A DNA stretch of 64,000 nt from Numidum massiliense (GCF_001375555.1 NZ_CTDZ01000009.1:985758-1049757), one strand, 5' to 3'; positions 23,219 through 33,450 are shown, numbered from the stretch's first letter. Numbers and translations are program-made. Notes: a model not told the origin generated them from the letters alone.

Positions 23219-24463
23219 TTACCGCGCGCGCCAAGCGACAGGGGCGATGTGCGCTTTGGCCGTCAACAAAATAAAAATGACAATCATCGCCATCGTGATG
23301 AGAAAGGCGACGAAATAAGGGGAGACGAGTGTACGCAACGATCCCGCGATGAGCGGTCCGATGACGAAACCGCTTGACATGAGTGCGGAGTGTACGCCGA
23401 AGACGGTGCCGTATCGATCGCGACCGGCGCCGCCGAGCATGATCGTCGTCTTCGCTGGAAATAATAGCCCGTGGGCGGCACCTTTTAAAAACAGAAGCAA
23501 GGCGAGCGGGAGCGCGAGCTTGAGCGCGAGGGTGTAGAATACGGCTGCGATCGCCAGTAAGCCGAAAAAACAGCGGTCGTACGGAGAGTAGCGGTTCAAC
23601 CAGCCTTGGCTTAAGGTCGTCAATTGGCCCAGTCCCATCATTGTTAGCAAGAAGCCGGTGGCCGTGCTCGATTCGCCCTGTTGCACCATCGTATACGGCA
23701 CTTCGTACATTAAAATGCCTTGCCCTAGTGTCGTCGTAAGCGCAGTAAATAGCGCGGGTAACAACGCGGGACTCGTCAAAATGGCGGCAACCGTCCGCAT
23801 GCCGTCTGAGGCGGTCAACGACTGTCGCCTGCTCTGCGCGTTGCGGCGTTTGCGGTGCGGTGTTTGCCGTAGACTCCGTTCTGTCGTCGCTACGCGTTGA
23901 CCGAGTGCTGCCGTTCGCTCGCCTTCGACGCACTGCCAACCGATGAACGCGCCGAAGACGAGAACGGTGCCGAGAATCCAGAACGTGACGTTAAACCCGA
24001 ATTTGTCGGCGAGTACGCCGCCGACGAGGGGCGAAATGAGCGAAGCGAGCGTCAGCATCATCCCGTTTTTGGCCATAATGCGCCCTTGTTCTTCGATCCC
24101 TTCCCCTTGCTTTCCGAGTAGGGCAAAGCAAGCCGGGGTGAGGAAGGCGATGGCGAAGCCCGTCGTGAGGCGTAAGGAAAAAACGACTGCCAGATCTGCT
24201 ACGAGACCTTGCAGAAACAGTAACAAACCGGCCAATAACAAACTGATGACGATAAACGGTTTGCTGCCAAAGCGGTCGATGAGTGGGCCGGCAACGATGT
24301 TTCCGCCCATACTCGCTGCCGAGTAACCGGATAAAATGAATCCGAGCATGGCGGCAGACGAGCCTAGCGACACTAAAAAAGAGGGGAGAATCGGATTGAG
24401 TGCGTGTAAGTCAAAAAAAGCCAAAAAAAGCAACGGATACAGCCAGTTGATGCGTTTTTTCAC
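23219..24463 (-). CDS. Major facilitator superfamily transporter
   Basis: 414 residues with the 12-helix MFS layout in two halves. The first loop carries the MFS motif (AGPLIDRFGSKPFI, a variant of GxLaDrxGrk). The second half has LSQGWLNRYSPYDR. It is an inner-membrane secondary carrier, likely an exporter; the substrate cannot be told. The central cytoplasmic loop (about 185-225: VEGERTAALGQRVATTERSLRQTPHRKRRNAQSR) is long and very basic. It is a single gene, convergent with the M23 gene. Confidence 0.85.
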   Translation of the reverse strand: MKKRINWLYPLLFLAFFDLHALNPILPSFLVSLGSSAAMLGFILSGYSAASMGGNIVAGPLIDRFGSKPFIVISLLLAGLLLFLQGLVADLAVVFSLRLTTGFAIAFLTPACFALLGKQGEGIEEQGRIMAKNGMMLTLASLISPLVGGVLADKFGFNVTFWILGTVLVFGAFIGWQCVEGERTAALGQRVATTERSLRQTPHRKRRNAQSRRQSLTASDGMRTVAAILTSPALLPALFTALTTTLGQGILMYEVPYTMVQQGESSTATGFLLTMMGLGQLTTLSQGWLNRYSPYDRCFFGLLAIAAVFYTLALKLALPLALLLFLKGAAHGLLFPAKTTIMLGGAGRDRYGTVFGVHSALMSSGFVIGPLIAGSLRTLVSPYFVAFLITMAMIVIFILLTAKAHIAPVAWRAR

Positions 24464-24696
24464 GTCATAACTACCCTTTCTAAAGCCTTGTGCGGCGATA
24501 AGCTAAGGCATCGCAGAGGTTCCGTGTCAACAGACAGAGGCGTCGAAACTGGAATAACGGACGTCGTTGCCAACGTATGTGCGCCCAAGTTGGCGCCTGA
24601 GCCGCGATAACTCTATTATGCGCGGTAAGGATTTGCCAGTTGAACGAGACGCTGTTATACCAATATACGGGACAGGTTCACGTTCTAGAACGGCAC

Positions 24697-24731
24697 AAAA
24701 AAAAGGGACACTACGTCGTTGTCGTGTCCTT
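24697..24731 (-). terminator. Terminator of the symporter/LytST operon
   Basis: On the minus strand GGACAC pairs with GTGTCC across a loop of about a dozen bases, and a run of T (A8 on the plus strand, 24697-24704) follows. It lies just after the lytT stop. Confidence 0.82.
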
Positions 24732-24741
24732 ATTTAGTCGC

Positions 24742-25656
24742 TCAGCGTTCTAATAGCACGAACAATTCTTTTGCCGCGTTGCGGCTCAGCGGAATTTTCG
24801 TCTTTATAGGAGCTTTAAGCAATAAATTGTAGGCGCCGTTAAACCACGGCGTAATTTCTTGGACGTATTCGAGATTGACCAAATAGCTGCGGTGTGGGCG
24901 AAAAAAGGGGTAGCCGACTAATTTTTGTTCCAGTTGCCGCAGAGCCATTTTCGCTTTGACGACGTCGTCAGCTGTCGTATGAATGTGCACAAAGCGATCG
25001 TTGCGGACGGCGTAGACGATGTTGTTAGGGTCGAGGATGACCATTTTTTCTCCCTCTTCGATGAGTAAGCGCCCTTTCGGCCTAGGGGTGGTCGTTCCGG
25101 CGACTGCTGGTGCCGCCAGCATCCGCGCCTGCGCGCCTATTTTGGCCTCAACTCCTCTCACCCGTGTCTTTGCGTTAACGCCTTCAACATCAACTTCTCC
25201 TATGTCAACTTCTGTCGCCGAGTCCGGGTCTCCTGGCGAACGCGCGACTGAAGGTGAGTCTGCGGAAACAGGGGCGATCGCCTGTGTCTGTGCCAATTGT
25301 TTGCGCACTCGGGTGAGAGCGGTGCGGAAACGGGCGGCATCGTACGGCTTTAACAAGTAATCGACTGCCTCTAAACCGAACGCGTCGACGGCATATTCAT
25401 CGTAAGCTGTGGTAAAGACGAATAGTGGGGCGTGCGCCTCCTGCGCCATTTTTTGTGCTGCGTCCATGCCGGAGAGGATTGGCATGTCGATATCTAAAAA
25501 AATGACGTCCGGCAAGTGCTGTTTAGCGAGACTTAGCAATTGTTCGCCGTTTTCAGCATGCGGACAGAAGGTGACGTCTGCTTCTTGTGCCAGTAAGTAG
25601 GCGAGCTCGTCGCGGGCGAGGCGTTCATCTTCGGCGATCATCACACGAATGTTCAC
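24742..25656 (-). CDS. lytT: LytTR family response regulator
   Basis: 304 residues. Receiver domain about 1-120 (AEDERLARDE, phospho-Asp in VIFLDIDMPILSG, FTTAYDEYAVDAF, Lys in YLLKPYD). LytTR DNA-binding domain about 200-300 (LIEEGEKMVILDPNNIVYAVRNDRFVHIHT, FFRPHRSYLVNLEYVQEI). The linker between them is long, about 70 residues of Pro/Ala/Ser/Val (VSADSPSVARSPGDPDSATEVD...), far more than usual. The GTG start overlaps the lytS stop (GTGA), so the two are translationally coupled. It probably controls the transporter genes of the same operon. Confidence 0.9.
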   Translation of the reverse strand: MNIRVMIAEDERLARDELAYLLAQEADVTFCPHAENGEQLLSLAKQHLPDVIFLDIDMPILSGMDAAQKMAQEAHAPLFVFTTAYDEYAVDAFGLEAVDYLLKPYDAARFRTALTRVRKQLAQTQAIAPVSADSPSVARSPGDPDSATEVDIGEVDVEGVNAKTRVRGVEAKIGAQARMLAAPAVAGTTTPRPKGRLLIEEGEKMVILDPNNIVYAVRNDRFVHIHTTADDVVKAKMALRQLEQKLVGYPFFRPHRSYLVNLEYVQEITPWFNGAYNLLLKAPIKTKIPLSRNAAKELFVLLER

Positions 25657-27410
25657 GACACATCTCTCCTTTCTGTTGCTAACGGGATTTGAAAGGTCAC
25701 GGTACAGCCACCGCCCGGCTTATTTTGAAAGTGCAGCTGGGCGCTAGTACCGAAGAAGCCGGTGAGGCGCTGATTGACATTGTATACACCGATACCGTTA
25801 CCTTTGTCCCGCTGTAGCGGTTCCTGGCCGAGCTTGGCGAGCAGCTGCTCCGGAATACCGCAGCCGTTATCGGAAATCGCACAGTGGATCGCCGTAGCGC
25901 GCTGCGTGATTGCGATTTCGAGCCGACCGTTGCCCGCGGTACGCCTTAAGCCGTGCTTAAGGCTATTTTCGGCGAGCGGTTGCAACGTAAACGGGGGGAT
26001 GAGTGCGGTTCCAATCCCGTCGTCACACGCAAATGACACTGTTAGTCGATCGGTAAATCGCACCTTGACGATTTCTAAATACGCGTTAAAATGTTCGATC
26101 TCTTGTGTAAGCGGAATGAGCGGTTCGTCTGTCATTTTCAAATTCATGCGCATTAAATGCCCCAGTTGCACGGTAATGTGACGCGCTAAACGGGGGTTCA
26201 CGCGAATTAAGGCTGCAATGAGGTGTAACGTGTTAAAGAGGAAGTGTGGATTAATTTGCGCTTGCAAATGGCGCATTTCCGCTTCCTGCAACAACTGTTT
26301 CATCTTTTCGGCGGCGATGACGTCCAATTGGTCAGACATCAGTTTGCCGATGCCTTGGGCTAAGGCAATTTCGACGGTGCGAATTTGTTGGGCGCGCCGA
26401 AAAAAGAGCGTAATTAAGCCGATTGCTTCACCCGACTGGCAGAGCGGGATGGCAATCGCCGTTTGCAGCGGACATTTTTTATATCGGCACTGAATGTGTT
26501 CGCGGCTATACGCAACTTGCACCCGATTCGTCTGTAGCGCTAGCTTAGCGACGCGCGTCAACAGTGGTTCGCGCGGGCGGTGATGTTCTGTCCCGAGGCC
26601 GATGTGGGCGAGTACGCAGTCTTTGTTTGCAATTGACACGGCAGCAATGTGTAATTCTGCGTACAGCAGCCCAGCGATTGCTCGCGCTGTTTGAGCGTTC
26701 ATCCCACGGCGCAAGTGGGGGAGGGCTTGTTCGGCAATTTTAAGGGCGCGTTCAGTTGCGAGCGCCGCTTCTCGTTCTCTTTCCCCTAAAGCGATGCGGA
26801 TCATCGTCGTAAATATGGCGATGCCGACGCTGTTCGTCAAAACTAGGGGGATCCCGACCGCGTTGACGAGTTTGATCGTCTCTTCCGGCCCATCGGTAAA
26901 CATAAGGAGCAAACACATGTGCAAAATAGGGGCAAACATGCCGATAAACAGCGCTTTTGTCGGAGCAATGACGCGCTCGTGTGAGAAAAAACGCGCCGTA
27001 AAGCCAGCGAGTAAGCCTGTCAGGAGAACGGTCAGGACGTTGGCGACAACTGCCTCGCCGCCTAACGTGTACGCGTAAGCGCCGGTAATGATGCCTGCAC
27101 CTAAGCCGACATAAGGGCCACCTAACAAACCGGCGATGACGACCGCGACTAATCCGGATCCGACGAGCGTCTCTCCCGGTGCCAGCTGTGCCACCCATAT
27201 GTGGGGTACAATCTGTCCCCCGCTAACGAGGACGCCTGCTTGCGTGGCGGCGATGCCGTAGAGCCCGAAAAAACAGGCGTACGCCGCGACCGAACGTACA
27301 CTTAACTCTCGGTCTAACAGGTGGCGAAACGTCGGTAGACGAGTCATGAGAAAGGCGATTAACAACAGCAGGCCAAGTCGTTCAAACAGTTGAATCGTCA
27401 ATACTTCCAT
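25653..27410 (-). CDS. lytS: LytS-type sensor histidine kinase
   Basis: 585 residues. The N-terminal part is the 5TM LYT sensor (about 1-190), followed by a GAF-like domain (about 220-345, including CRYKKCPLQTAIAIPL). The kinase core has the H-box QAQINPHFLFNTLHLI, N-box AENSLKHGL, and G-boxes SDNGCGIPEQLL and GNGIGVYNVNQRL. LytS-type kinases sense small metabolites or membrane state, pyruvate in some Bacillales. The start overlaps the end of the symporter gene by 13 bases with AAAGAGGTG upstream. Neighbours suggest that the ligand is the carboxylate carried by the symporter. Confidence 0.92.
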   Translation of the reverse strand: MEVLTIQLFERLGLLLLIAFLMTRLPTFRHLLDRELSVRSVAAYACFFGLYGIAATQAGVLVSGGQIVPHIWVAQLAPGETLVGSGLVAVVIAGLLGGPYVGLGAGIITGAYAYTLGGEAVVANVLTVLLTGLLAGFTARFFSHERVIAPTKALFIGMFAPILHMCLLLMFTDGPEETIKLVNAVGIPLVLTNSVGIAIFTTMIRIALGEREREAALATERALKIAEQALPHLRRGMNAQTARAIAGLLYAELHIAAVSIANKDCVLAHIGLGTEHHRPREPLLTRVAKLALQTNRVQVAYSREHIQCRYKKCPLQTAIAIPLCQSGEAIGLITLFFRRAQQIRTVEIALAQGIGKLMSDQLDVIAAEKMKQLLQEAEMRHLQAQINPHFLFNTLHLIAALIRVNPRLARHITVQLGHLMRMNLKMTDEPLIPLTQEIEHFNAYLEIVKVRFTDRLTVSFACDDGIGTALIPPFTLQPLAENSLKHGLRRTAGNGRLEIAITQRATAIHCAISDNGCGIPEQLLAKLGQEPLQRDKGNGIGVYNVNQRLTGFFGTSAQLHFQNKPGGGCTVTFQIPLATERRDVS

Positions 27411-28930
27411 CCTGTCACCTCTTTGTTCAGGTCCGGCGGGTACATCCCCGTTTGCCCCTGCAGCGCCAACGTGTCAAAGTGTGCTTCGTCCACTTGGCCG
27501 CGGGACAGCCACGCCCCGAGGGCGGCGCCGAGAAAACCGCAGGGGATGGCGACGATGCCGGGGTTGTACAACGGAATCTTCCCGAGTAAGTGTGGCCCGT
27601 ACAGGACAAAAAGTAAGGAGACGCACAGCCCGCTCAGCATGCCCGTGACGACGCCGGTAGCGGTAAAACGCTTCCAGTAAAAGGTCATTAACAATACCGG
27701 TAAGTTCGTCGAGGCGGCGACGACGAATGTTAGCCCGACGAGAAAGGCGACGTTCACACTTTCTAGCCCGAGCGAAAGTACCGTTGACACAAAACCGATC
27801 GTCACTGCGGTCAGCTTAGCTACCCGCAGTTGCTCGCGTTCTGTGGCGGAACCGTTTTTCAGGACGCAATTGTACACATCGTGTGCAAACGACGACGTCG
27901 CCGATAGGAGTAGCCCTGTGACGACTGCTAAAATCGTCGTAAACGCCACGGCGGCGATAAAGGCCATCAGGAAGTCGCCACCGACCGTTAACGCGAGTAG
28001 GGGGGCGGTTAAGTTGCCCGTCGGGTCGACGGAGACGATCTGTTGCCAACCGACGAGTGCGACCGCGCCAAAACCTAAAAGGAGCGTGAGCAAGTAAAAA
28101 GAACCGATAATGCCGATCGCCGTGACGACTGACTGCCGCACGGCCGGGGCGTCTTTAACCGTAAAAAAGCGGATGAGGATGTGTGGTAAGCCTGCCGTAC
28201 CTAAAATGAGTGCCAAGCTTAACGAAAACGCTTCGAGTGGATCGGTAAATAAGTTTCCCGGGTAAAAAAAATGGTCCTTAAGCGGGGTCCCCCGACTGAC
28301 CGTTTCTAACAGCGACGGCAAGTGCCACTGGAAGCGGGCGAGGACGATGAGTGTCAGTAGCAGGGTACCTGCCATGAGTAGCACCGTTTTCACGATTTGC
28401 ACCCACGATGTGGCAATCATGCCCCCAAAGACGACATACACCGTCATGAGGCTGCCGATGACGAATACGGAAGCCGCGTAGTCGGTCCCTAACAAGAGCC
28501 GGATGAGTAGCCCCGAGGCGACGAGTTGCGGGATAATATAGAGGATCGTAATAATTAACGTACTCGACGCAATGAAGAGGCGCATTTTTTTGCCGGGAAA
28601 GCGACGGGCGATCACATCGCCGAGCGTAAACTGTCCTAAGTTGCGGACCGGTTCAGCGATGACGAATAATAGTAACAAATACGAGACGAGGAAACCAATC
28701 GAATAAAGGAAACCGTCGAAACCTCGCAAGGCAATTGCCCCCGTCGTCCCTAAAAAGGAGGCGGCGCTCATATAGTCGCCAGAGATGGCTAACCCGTTTT
28801 GAAAACCGGTTAATTGCCCTGCGGCCGAATAGTATTGGTGTGTCGTCGTCCCCCGTTTGGCTGCCCAATGAGTAATAATGAGCGTACCGGACAAAATTGC
28901 TAGAAAAAAGATGAAGTAAGTGAAGTTCAT
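27398..28930 (-). CDS. actP: Sodium:solute symporter, acetate permease (ActP) type
   Basis: 510 residues with about 13 membrane helices. SSS-family blocks: AAGQLTGFQNGLAISGDYMSAASFLG near the N-terminus, IALRGFDGFLYSIGFLVSYLL, RFPGKKMRLFIASSTL, and LGTAGLPHILIRFFTVKDAPAVRQSV. These fit cation/acetate symporters. It takes up acetate or a related short carboxylate with Na+ or H+. The ATG at 28930 is six bases after AGGAGG. The upstream DUF485 gene is the usual partner of actP (as yjcH in E. coli). Confidence 0.9.
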   Translation of the reverse strand: MNFTYFIFFLAILSGTLIITHWAAKRGTTTHQYYSAAGQLTGFQNGLAISGDYMSAASFLGTTGAIALRGFDGFLYSIGFLVSYLLLLFVIAEPVRNLGQFTLGDVIARRFPGKKMRLFIASSTLIITILYIIPQLVASGLLIRLLLGTDYAASVFVIGSLMTVYVVFGGMIATSWVQIVKTVLLMAGTLLLTLIVLARFQWHLPSLLETVSRGTPLKDHFFYPGNLFTDPLEAFSLSLALILGTAGLPHILIRFFTVKDAPAVRQSVVTAIGIIGSFYLLTLLLGFGAVALVGWQQIVSVDPTGNLTAPLLALTVGGDFLMAFIAAVAFTTILAVVTGLLLSATSSFAHDVYNCVLKNGSATEREQLRVAKLTAVTIGFVSTVLSLGLESVNVAFLVGLTFVVAASTNLPVLLMTFYWKRFTATGVVTGMLSGLCVSLLFVLYGPHLLGKIPLYNPGIVAIPCGFLGAALGAWLSRGQVDEAHFDTLALQGQTGMYPPDLNKEVTGWKY

Positions 28931-29008
28931 CGCCCGCCTCCTCAAGCGTATGTTTATCGGATCGGCTCTTCCAACGTACCCGAGAAACGACCGCGAAACG
29001 CGTTTAGC

Positions 29009-29305
29009 TCAACTATCTTCCTTCTTGTCACGTAGGAGGGTACGGATCCGCCAATCAAACCGTTTCGCCACGCGCACGTAAATGAGCGCAAGTGCCCCCG
29101 TCATCACGAATTGCGCAAAGGCGAACAACCATCCGACATTTAAAAAGACGAGGACGGGTGTACTTACCACCCGCGGAAAAAAGGTAATAGAAAGCGGTAA
29201 CAATAAGTAGAAACAAATAAAAAATGCGCACGACACCCATATAAACTGCTGTTTTTGTTGCAGTAGCCGCCTTAGTGCCGCATCCGTTGCCGCCTGCTGC
29301 TGCAT
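29009..29305 (-). CDS. DUF485 membrane protein (YjcH-like)
   Basis: 98 residues with two membrane segments (about 22-44 and 54-76) and the family core QQFIWVSCAFFICFYLLLPL and FAFAQFVMTGALALIYVRVAKRFD. DUF485 proteins are encoded next to actP and thought to assist the symporter. First gene of the four-gene minus-strand unit with actP, lytS and lytT. AAGGTGGG precedes the ATG. Confidence 0.87.
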   Translation of the reverse strand: MQQQAATDAALRRLLQQKQQFIWVSCAFFICFYLLLPLSITFFPRVVSTPVLVFLNVGWLFAFAQFVMTGALALIYVRVAKRFDWRIRTLLRDKKEDS

Positions 29306-29423
29306 GGGAAGCCCACCTTCGTAAAAGCATACTTATTTGTTGCTTATATTACAACAACTATACCATTATTACCAACTCTATTTTTTAACAGGGGGAGTTC
29401 GCGATTTTGCCACACGTGTGCGT

Positions 29424-29453
29424 TTGTCAATTTGCACAAAACTGTGCTATCCT
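29424..29453 (+). promoter_or_regulatory. Candidate promoter of resA
   Basis: TTGTCA (29424-29429), an 18-bp spacer and TATCCT (29448-29453). Both boxes are partial matches. A GCAC/GTGC inverted repeat lies in the spacer and the palindrome CACACGTGTG (29411-29420) just upstream. Confidence 0.35.
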
Positions 29454-29546
29454 TGCATAAGGTTATCTTTGCAAACGCCCTCGTTTAAGGATGAGGTTAC
29501 TTGAACCCTCAGTGTGCTAAAGTGTCATAGAAGGAGTTATTTTAGA

Positions 29547-30086
29547 ATGAAGAATAGAAGGTTCCGCTATTGGTTGCGCACGAGTATTCTTACCGTAGTA
29601 GTTGTGTTACTCGGTTTTACCCTCTATAAAACATTTGTTAGCAGCAGCGAAAAAGTACTGCACGAAGGTGAACAAGCTGCTGACTTTACCTTGGAATCCC
29701 TTGAAGGTAAAAAGGTGCGACTGTCGGAGGAGCTGCAAGGGAAGGCCGTCATGCTCAACTTTTGGGGGACGTGGTGCGTGCCGTGTAAAACGGAAATGCC
29801 CGCCATCGAACGGCGCTATCAAAAATATAAGGACCAAGGCTTTACGGTGTTAGCAATCAACGCCGCCGGCGAATCGAAGCTCGCTGTGCACAGCTTTGTC
29901 GAAGACTATGAACTGACGTTTCCCGTGTTGCTCGATCCGGAGAAAGAAGTGACGCGAGACTTGTACAAAGTGATCCCGCTGCCGACGTCCGTGTTCATTA
30001 AGCCGGACGGCACAATACACAAAATCGCGCAGTATGAACTTAACGATACTTCCTTGGAGACGTTCATTAAAGAAATAATGCCATAA
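29547..30086 (+). CDS. resA: Membrane-anchored thiol-disulfide oxidoreductase, ResA-type
   Basis: 179 residues. An N-terminal membrane anchor (about 11-32) precedes an extracytoplasmic TlpA-like thioredoxin domain. Active site WCVPC (Cys77, Cys80), with the usual ADFTLESLEGKKVRLSEELQGKAVMLNFWGTW before it and the cis-Pro region IPLPTSVFIKPDG. ResA keeps the haem-binding cysteines of apocytochrome c reduced for cytochrome assembly. No resB or resC follows, so the function is inferred from sequence. The ATG at 29547 has AAGGAG at ten bases; a start at 29514 lacks a site. Confidence 0.87.
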   Translation: MKNRRFRYWLRTSILTVVVVLLGFTLYKTFVSSSEKVLHEGEQAADFTLESLEGKKVRLSEELQGKAVMLNFWGTWCVPCKTEMPAIERRYQKYKDQGFTVLAINAAGESKLAVHSFVEDYELTFPVLLDPEKEVTRDLYKVIPLPTSVFIKPDGTIHKIAQYELNDTSLETFIKEIMP

Positions 30087-30093
30087 CTACCAC

Positions 30094-30387
30094 TTACTTC
30101 GTCAGCCGTTTGACGACTTCCATCAGTTCGGCGATCGCTTCTTCCGCGCCGTTCGTCTGCACGGCGCGGCTGACGCAGTGGCGGGTATGGTCTTCCATTA
30201 AGGCGATGGCGACAGCGTTCATCGCCGACTTCACAGCAGCAACTTGAAATAAAATGTCGACACAGTAGCGATCTTCTTCGATCATACGTTGAATGCCTCG
30301 CACCTGGCCTTCAATGCGCTTTAAGCGGTTCTGTAATTTTTCTTTGTTCGGTTGGACGACTTTTTTATTATTGTGTGTCACGAGCAT
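30094..30387 (-). CDS. csoR: CsoR-type copper-sensing repressor
   Basis: 97 residues, all-helical CsoR/RcnR family. The Cu(I) site is complete with family spacing: Cys42 (RYCVDIL), His67 and Cys71 (EDHTRHCV). The DNA-contact helix is NRLKRIEGQVRGIQRMIEED. It represses copper-efflux genes and lets go when Cu(I) binds. No copZ or copA is adjacent; resA is convergent. An ATG at 30387 is used; a GTG at 30381 has better spacing (seven bases) from GTGAGG and may be the true start. Confidence 0.88.
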   Translation of the reverse strand: MLVTHNNKKVVQPNKEKLQNRLKRIEGQVRGIQRMIEEDRYCVDILFQVAAVKSAMNAVAIALMEDHTRHCVSRAVQTNGAEEAIAELMEVVKRLTK

Positions 30388-30525
30388 GCCTCACTTTCTC
30401 GTTAAAAATACGTATACCGGGTATTTGACCTATCAATATTTTAGCAATGCCGAATACGTTCGTCAACCAGTTGGACAGGTCACCGCCGACCGCGAAGGAC
30501 GAGCTATTGGCGAACGGAATGGGTA

Positions 30526-30566
30526 AAAAAAGCCACCCTAGAGCGAATGGCTCGGGTGGCTTTTTT
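30526..30566. terminator. Bidirectional terminator after aconitase
   Basis: 13-bp stem (30526-30538 with 30554-30566; AAAAAAGCCACCC and its complement) plus an inner GAGC/GCTC. On the minus strand it ends the aconitase transcript (stop at 30646). Confidence 0.87.
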
Positions 30567-30645
30567 AATGGGGCGCAGCGGGCACGATACAGGGAAGTCG
30601 CCATGACGCGTCGCCACGCTTGGTTTAACTTTCCTTAGTCACGCG

Positions 30646-33360
30646 TTAAGCGTTTTTTAGGAAGTTGCGTAAGACGAGTTGCAAGATGCCGCCATTGCGG
30701 TAGTAGTCGATTTCGACTTGGCTGTCGAGACGAGCGAGTACGTCGAATGCGAAGGTGGAACCGTCCGCTTTCGTCGCCTTCACTTTTAGCGTCGCGCCAG
30801 GCTGAATATCGTCGCTCAAGCCGACGATATCAAACGTTTCTTCGCCCGTAATACCGAGGTTTTTCCAGCTGTCCGCGTCGGCGAACTGCAGCGGCAGTAC
30901 ACCCATGCCGACGAGGTTGCTGCGGTGGATCCGTTCGAAGCTTTCGGCGATGACCGCTTTTACCCCGAGCAAGTTCGTACCTTTGGCTGCCCAGTCGCGC
31001 GAGCTACCGGTGCCGTACTCTTTACCGGCAAAGACGACGAGCGGTTGCTCCGCTTCTCCGTACTTCATGGCCGCATCGTAAATCGGCATCACTTCGCCGT
31101 CTGCCAAGTACTTCGTCACGCCGCCTTCCGTGCCCGGAGCCATTTGGTTGCGGATGCGGATGTTGGCGAACGTGCCGCGCATCATCACTTCGTGGTTACC
31201 GCGGCGGGAACCGTAAGAGTTGAAGTCTTTCAGCGCAACTCCGTGATCGAGTAAATATTTTCCTGCCGGGCTATTCTTGGCGATCGCACCAGCGGGGGAG
31301 ATATGGTCCGTCGTCACCGAATCGCCGAGCAGCGCTAACACTTTTGCCTCAATAATATCATCGATCGTTCCTGCTTCGGCTGCGAGACCTTGGAAGAAGG
31401 GCGGCTCTTGAATGTACGTCGAGTCTGCATCCCATTCGTACAGTTCGCCTTGCGGTACTTCCATGGCGTTCCATTGTTCGTTGCTGTCAAATACGCGGGC
31501 GTATTCTTCTTTAAACGCTTCTGGTGTCACCGCTTGCGCAATCGCGTCTTCCACTTCTTGCGACGACGGCCAAATGTCGTGCAAATAAACCGGTTGGCCT
31601 TTGTCGTCGTGGCCGAGCGGGTCGTTCTTCAGGTCGATGTTCACTGTACCCGCGAGTGCGTAAGCGATGACGAGTGGCGGTGAGGCCAAGTAGTTCGCCT
31701 TCACGAGCGGGTGGATGCGTCCTTCGAAGTTACGGTTACCGCTTAGGACGGAAGCGACGGTTAAGTTGTTTTCGTCAATCGCTTTTTCAAACTCGTCCTT
31801 CAGCGGGCCGCTGTTGCCGATACACGTCGTGCAGCCATAACCGACGAGGCTAAAGCCGAGCTGTTCCAGTGCAGGCATTAAGCCAGCTTTCTCCAAGTAT
31901 TGTGTGACGACTTTGGAACCAGGAGCTAAGCTCGTTTTGACGAACGCCGGTGTTTTTAGTCCGCGTTCGACTGCTTTTTTCGCCACGAGGCCTGCGCCGA
32001 TCATGACCGACGGGTTCGACGTGTTCGTACAACTCGTAATCGCGGCAATCGCTACGGCACCCGTGCCCATTTCCGTCTTCGTCCCGTCGGCGAGAGTTAC
32101 GTCTACTTTTCGGTCTAACTCTGCGGCAGGAAGGCCAAAACCGCCTTTGTCGACAGGTGTTTGAATGACTTGTTGGAACGCTTGTTGCATGTTTGTCAGT
32201 TCGATGCGGTCTTGCGGGCGCTTCGGACCTGCAAGCGACGGGGTGACCGTGCTGAGATCCAACTCGATCGTATCGGTAAATTCGAGTTCCGGTGTGTCTG
32301 CCGTACGGAACAGACCTTGTGCTTTCAAATATTTTTCAACGCGCTCGATTTGTTCTTCGTCGCGTCCGGTTAACCGCAAGTATTTGAGCGTTTCGTCGTC
32401 GACGGGGAAGAAGCCCATCGTCGCACCGTATTCTGGCGCCATGTTCGCCACCGTCGCGCGGTCTGCGAGACTGATGTTGTCCAAACCTGAACCGTAAAAC
32501 TCGACGAATTTACCGACGACGCCTTTTTTGCGCAACATGTTCGTGACGGTTAACGCCAAGTCCGTCGCGGTTGCCCCTTCGGCGAGCTTTCCGGTTAATT
32601 TGAAGCCGATCACTTCCGGTTCCAACATGTAGAGTGGTTGTCCGAGCATACCAGCTTCTGCTTCGATTCCACCGACGCCCCAGCCGACGACTCCGATGCC
32701 GTTAATCATCGTCGTGTGCGAGTCTGTACCGACGAGCGAATCGGGGAACAGGTACGTTTCGCCGTCTACTTGTTTTTGCTGCACGACGCTTGCCAAGTAC
32801 TCCAAGTTTACTTGGTGTACAATCCCGGTTGCAGGAGGGACAACTTGGAAGTTTTCGAATGCCTGTTCCGCCCACTTCAGTAAGCGGTAGCGTTCCGCGT
32901 TTCGTTCAAACTCCAAGTTCATGTTAAACTCCAGTGCTTCCTTCGACGCGTAGCGGTCGACTTGTACCGAGTGGTCTATGACGAGGTCGACCGGTACGAG
33001 CGGGTTAATGCGATCCGGGTTGCCGTTCATGCGCTGGATCGCGCTGCGCAGGGCGGCTAAGTCGACGACAGCGGGGACGCCGGTAAAGTCTTGGAGGACG
33101 ATCCGTGCCGGTTTGAAAGGAACTTCCTTCTTGGCCGGTGCTTTGGCGTTCCAGTTAGCCAACTGTTTCACGTGTTCGTCTGTGATCGCGCGCCCGTCCC
33201 ACTGCCTGAGGACAGCTTCGAGCAGCACGCGAATCGAGAAGGGGAGGCGCGAGATGTTGGCGATCCCTTGCTCTTCCAGTGCTTGCAAACGGTGATAGTA
33301 GTACGTTTTGTTGCCGATTGTTAGCGGCGTCTTTGTTTGAAATGGATGTTGATTAGTCAA
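30646..33360 (-). CDS. acnA: Aconitate hydratase
   Basis: 904 residues, full length for AcnA (CitB) of Bacillus. The [4Fe-4S] ligands lie in [16 protein letters not shown] and [14 protein letters not shown]. Substrate-site blocks include [50 protein letters not shown] and the C-terminal [15 protein letters not shown]. It interconverts citrate and isocitrate in the TCA cycle, and as an iron-free form may bind RNA. The TTG at 33360 has GAGGTG upstream. Confidence 0.96.
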   Translation of the reverse strand: MTNQHPFQTKTPLTIGNKTYYYHRLQALEEQGIANISRLPFSIRVLLEAVLRQWDGRAITDEHVKQLANWNAKAPAKKEVPFKPARIVLQDFTGVPAVVDLAALRSAIQRMNGNPDRINPLVPVDLVIDHSVQVDRYASKEALEFNMNLEFERNAERYRLLKWAEQAFENFQVVPPATGIVHQVNLEYLASVVQQKQVDGETYLFPDSLVGTDSHTTMINGIGVVGWGVGGIEAEAGMLGQPLYMLEPEVIGFKLTGKLAEGATATDLALTVTNMLRKKGVVGKFVEFYGSGLDNISLADRATVANMAPEYGATMGFFPVDDETLKYLRLTGRDEEQIERVEKYLKAQGLFRTADTPELEFTDTIELDLSTVTPSLAGPKRPQDRIELTNMQQAFQQVIQTPVDKGGFGLPAAELDRKVDVTLADGTKTEMGTGAVAIAAITSCTNTSNPSVMIGAGLVAKKAVERGLKTPAFVKTSLAPGSKVVTQYLEKAGLMPALEQLGFSLVGYGCTTCIGNSGPLKDEFEKAIDENNLTVASVLSGNRNFEGRIHPLVKANYLASPPLVIAYALAGTVNIDLKNDPLGHDDKGQPVYLHDIWPSSQEVEDAIAQAVTPEAFKEEYARVFDSNEQWNAMEVPQGELYEWDADSTYIQEPPFFQGLAAEAGTIDDIIEAKVLALLGDSVTTDHISPAGAIAKNSPAGKYLLDHGVALKDFNSYGSRRGNHEVMMRGTFANIRIRNQMAPGTEGGVTKYLADGEVMPIYDAAMKYGEAEQPLVVFAGKEYGTGSSRDWAAKGTNLLGVKAVIAESFERIHRSNLVGMGVLPLQFADADSWKNLGITGEETFDIVGLSDDIQPGATLKVKATKADGSTFAFDVLARLDSQVEIDYYRNGGILQLVLRNFLKNA

Positions 33361-33450
33361 GTTTGCTTCACCTCACAAATAATCTCCTCAATACTTTATT
33401 TTACCACGCCATTTAATACTCTACCACTTTTTGCGCTTTTTGGGTATGGG

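Noticed and set aside
23130-23939. 269-codon open frame on the minus strand overlapping the MFS gene
   Set aside because: It lies in another frame of a clear 12-helix transporter, is extremely Arg/His/Thr-rich and has no family resemblance; it is a shadow of GC-rich coding DNA.
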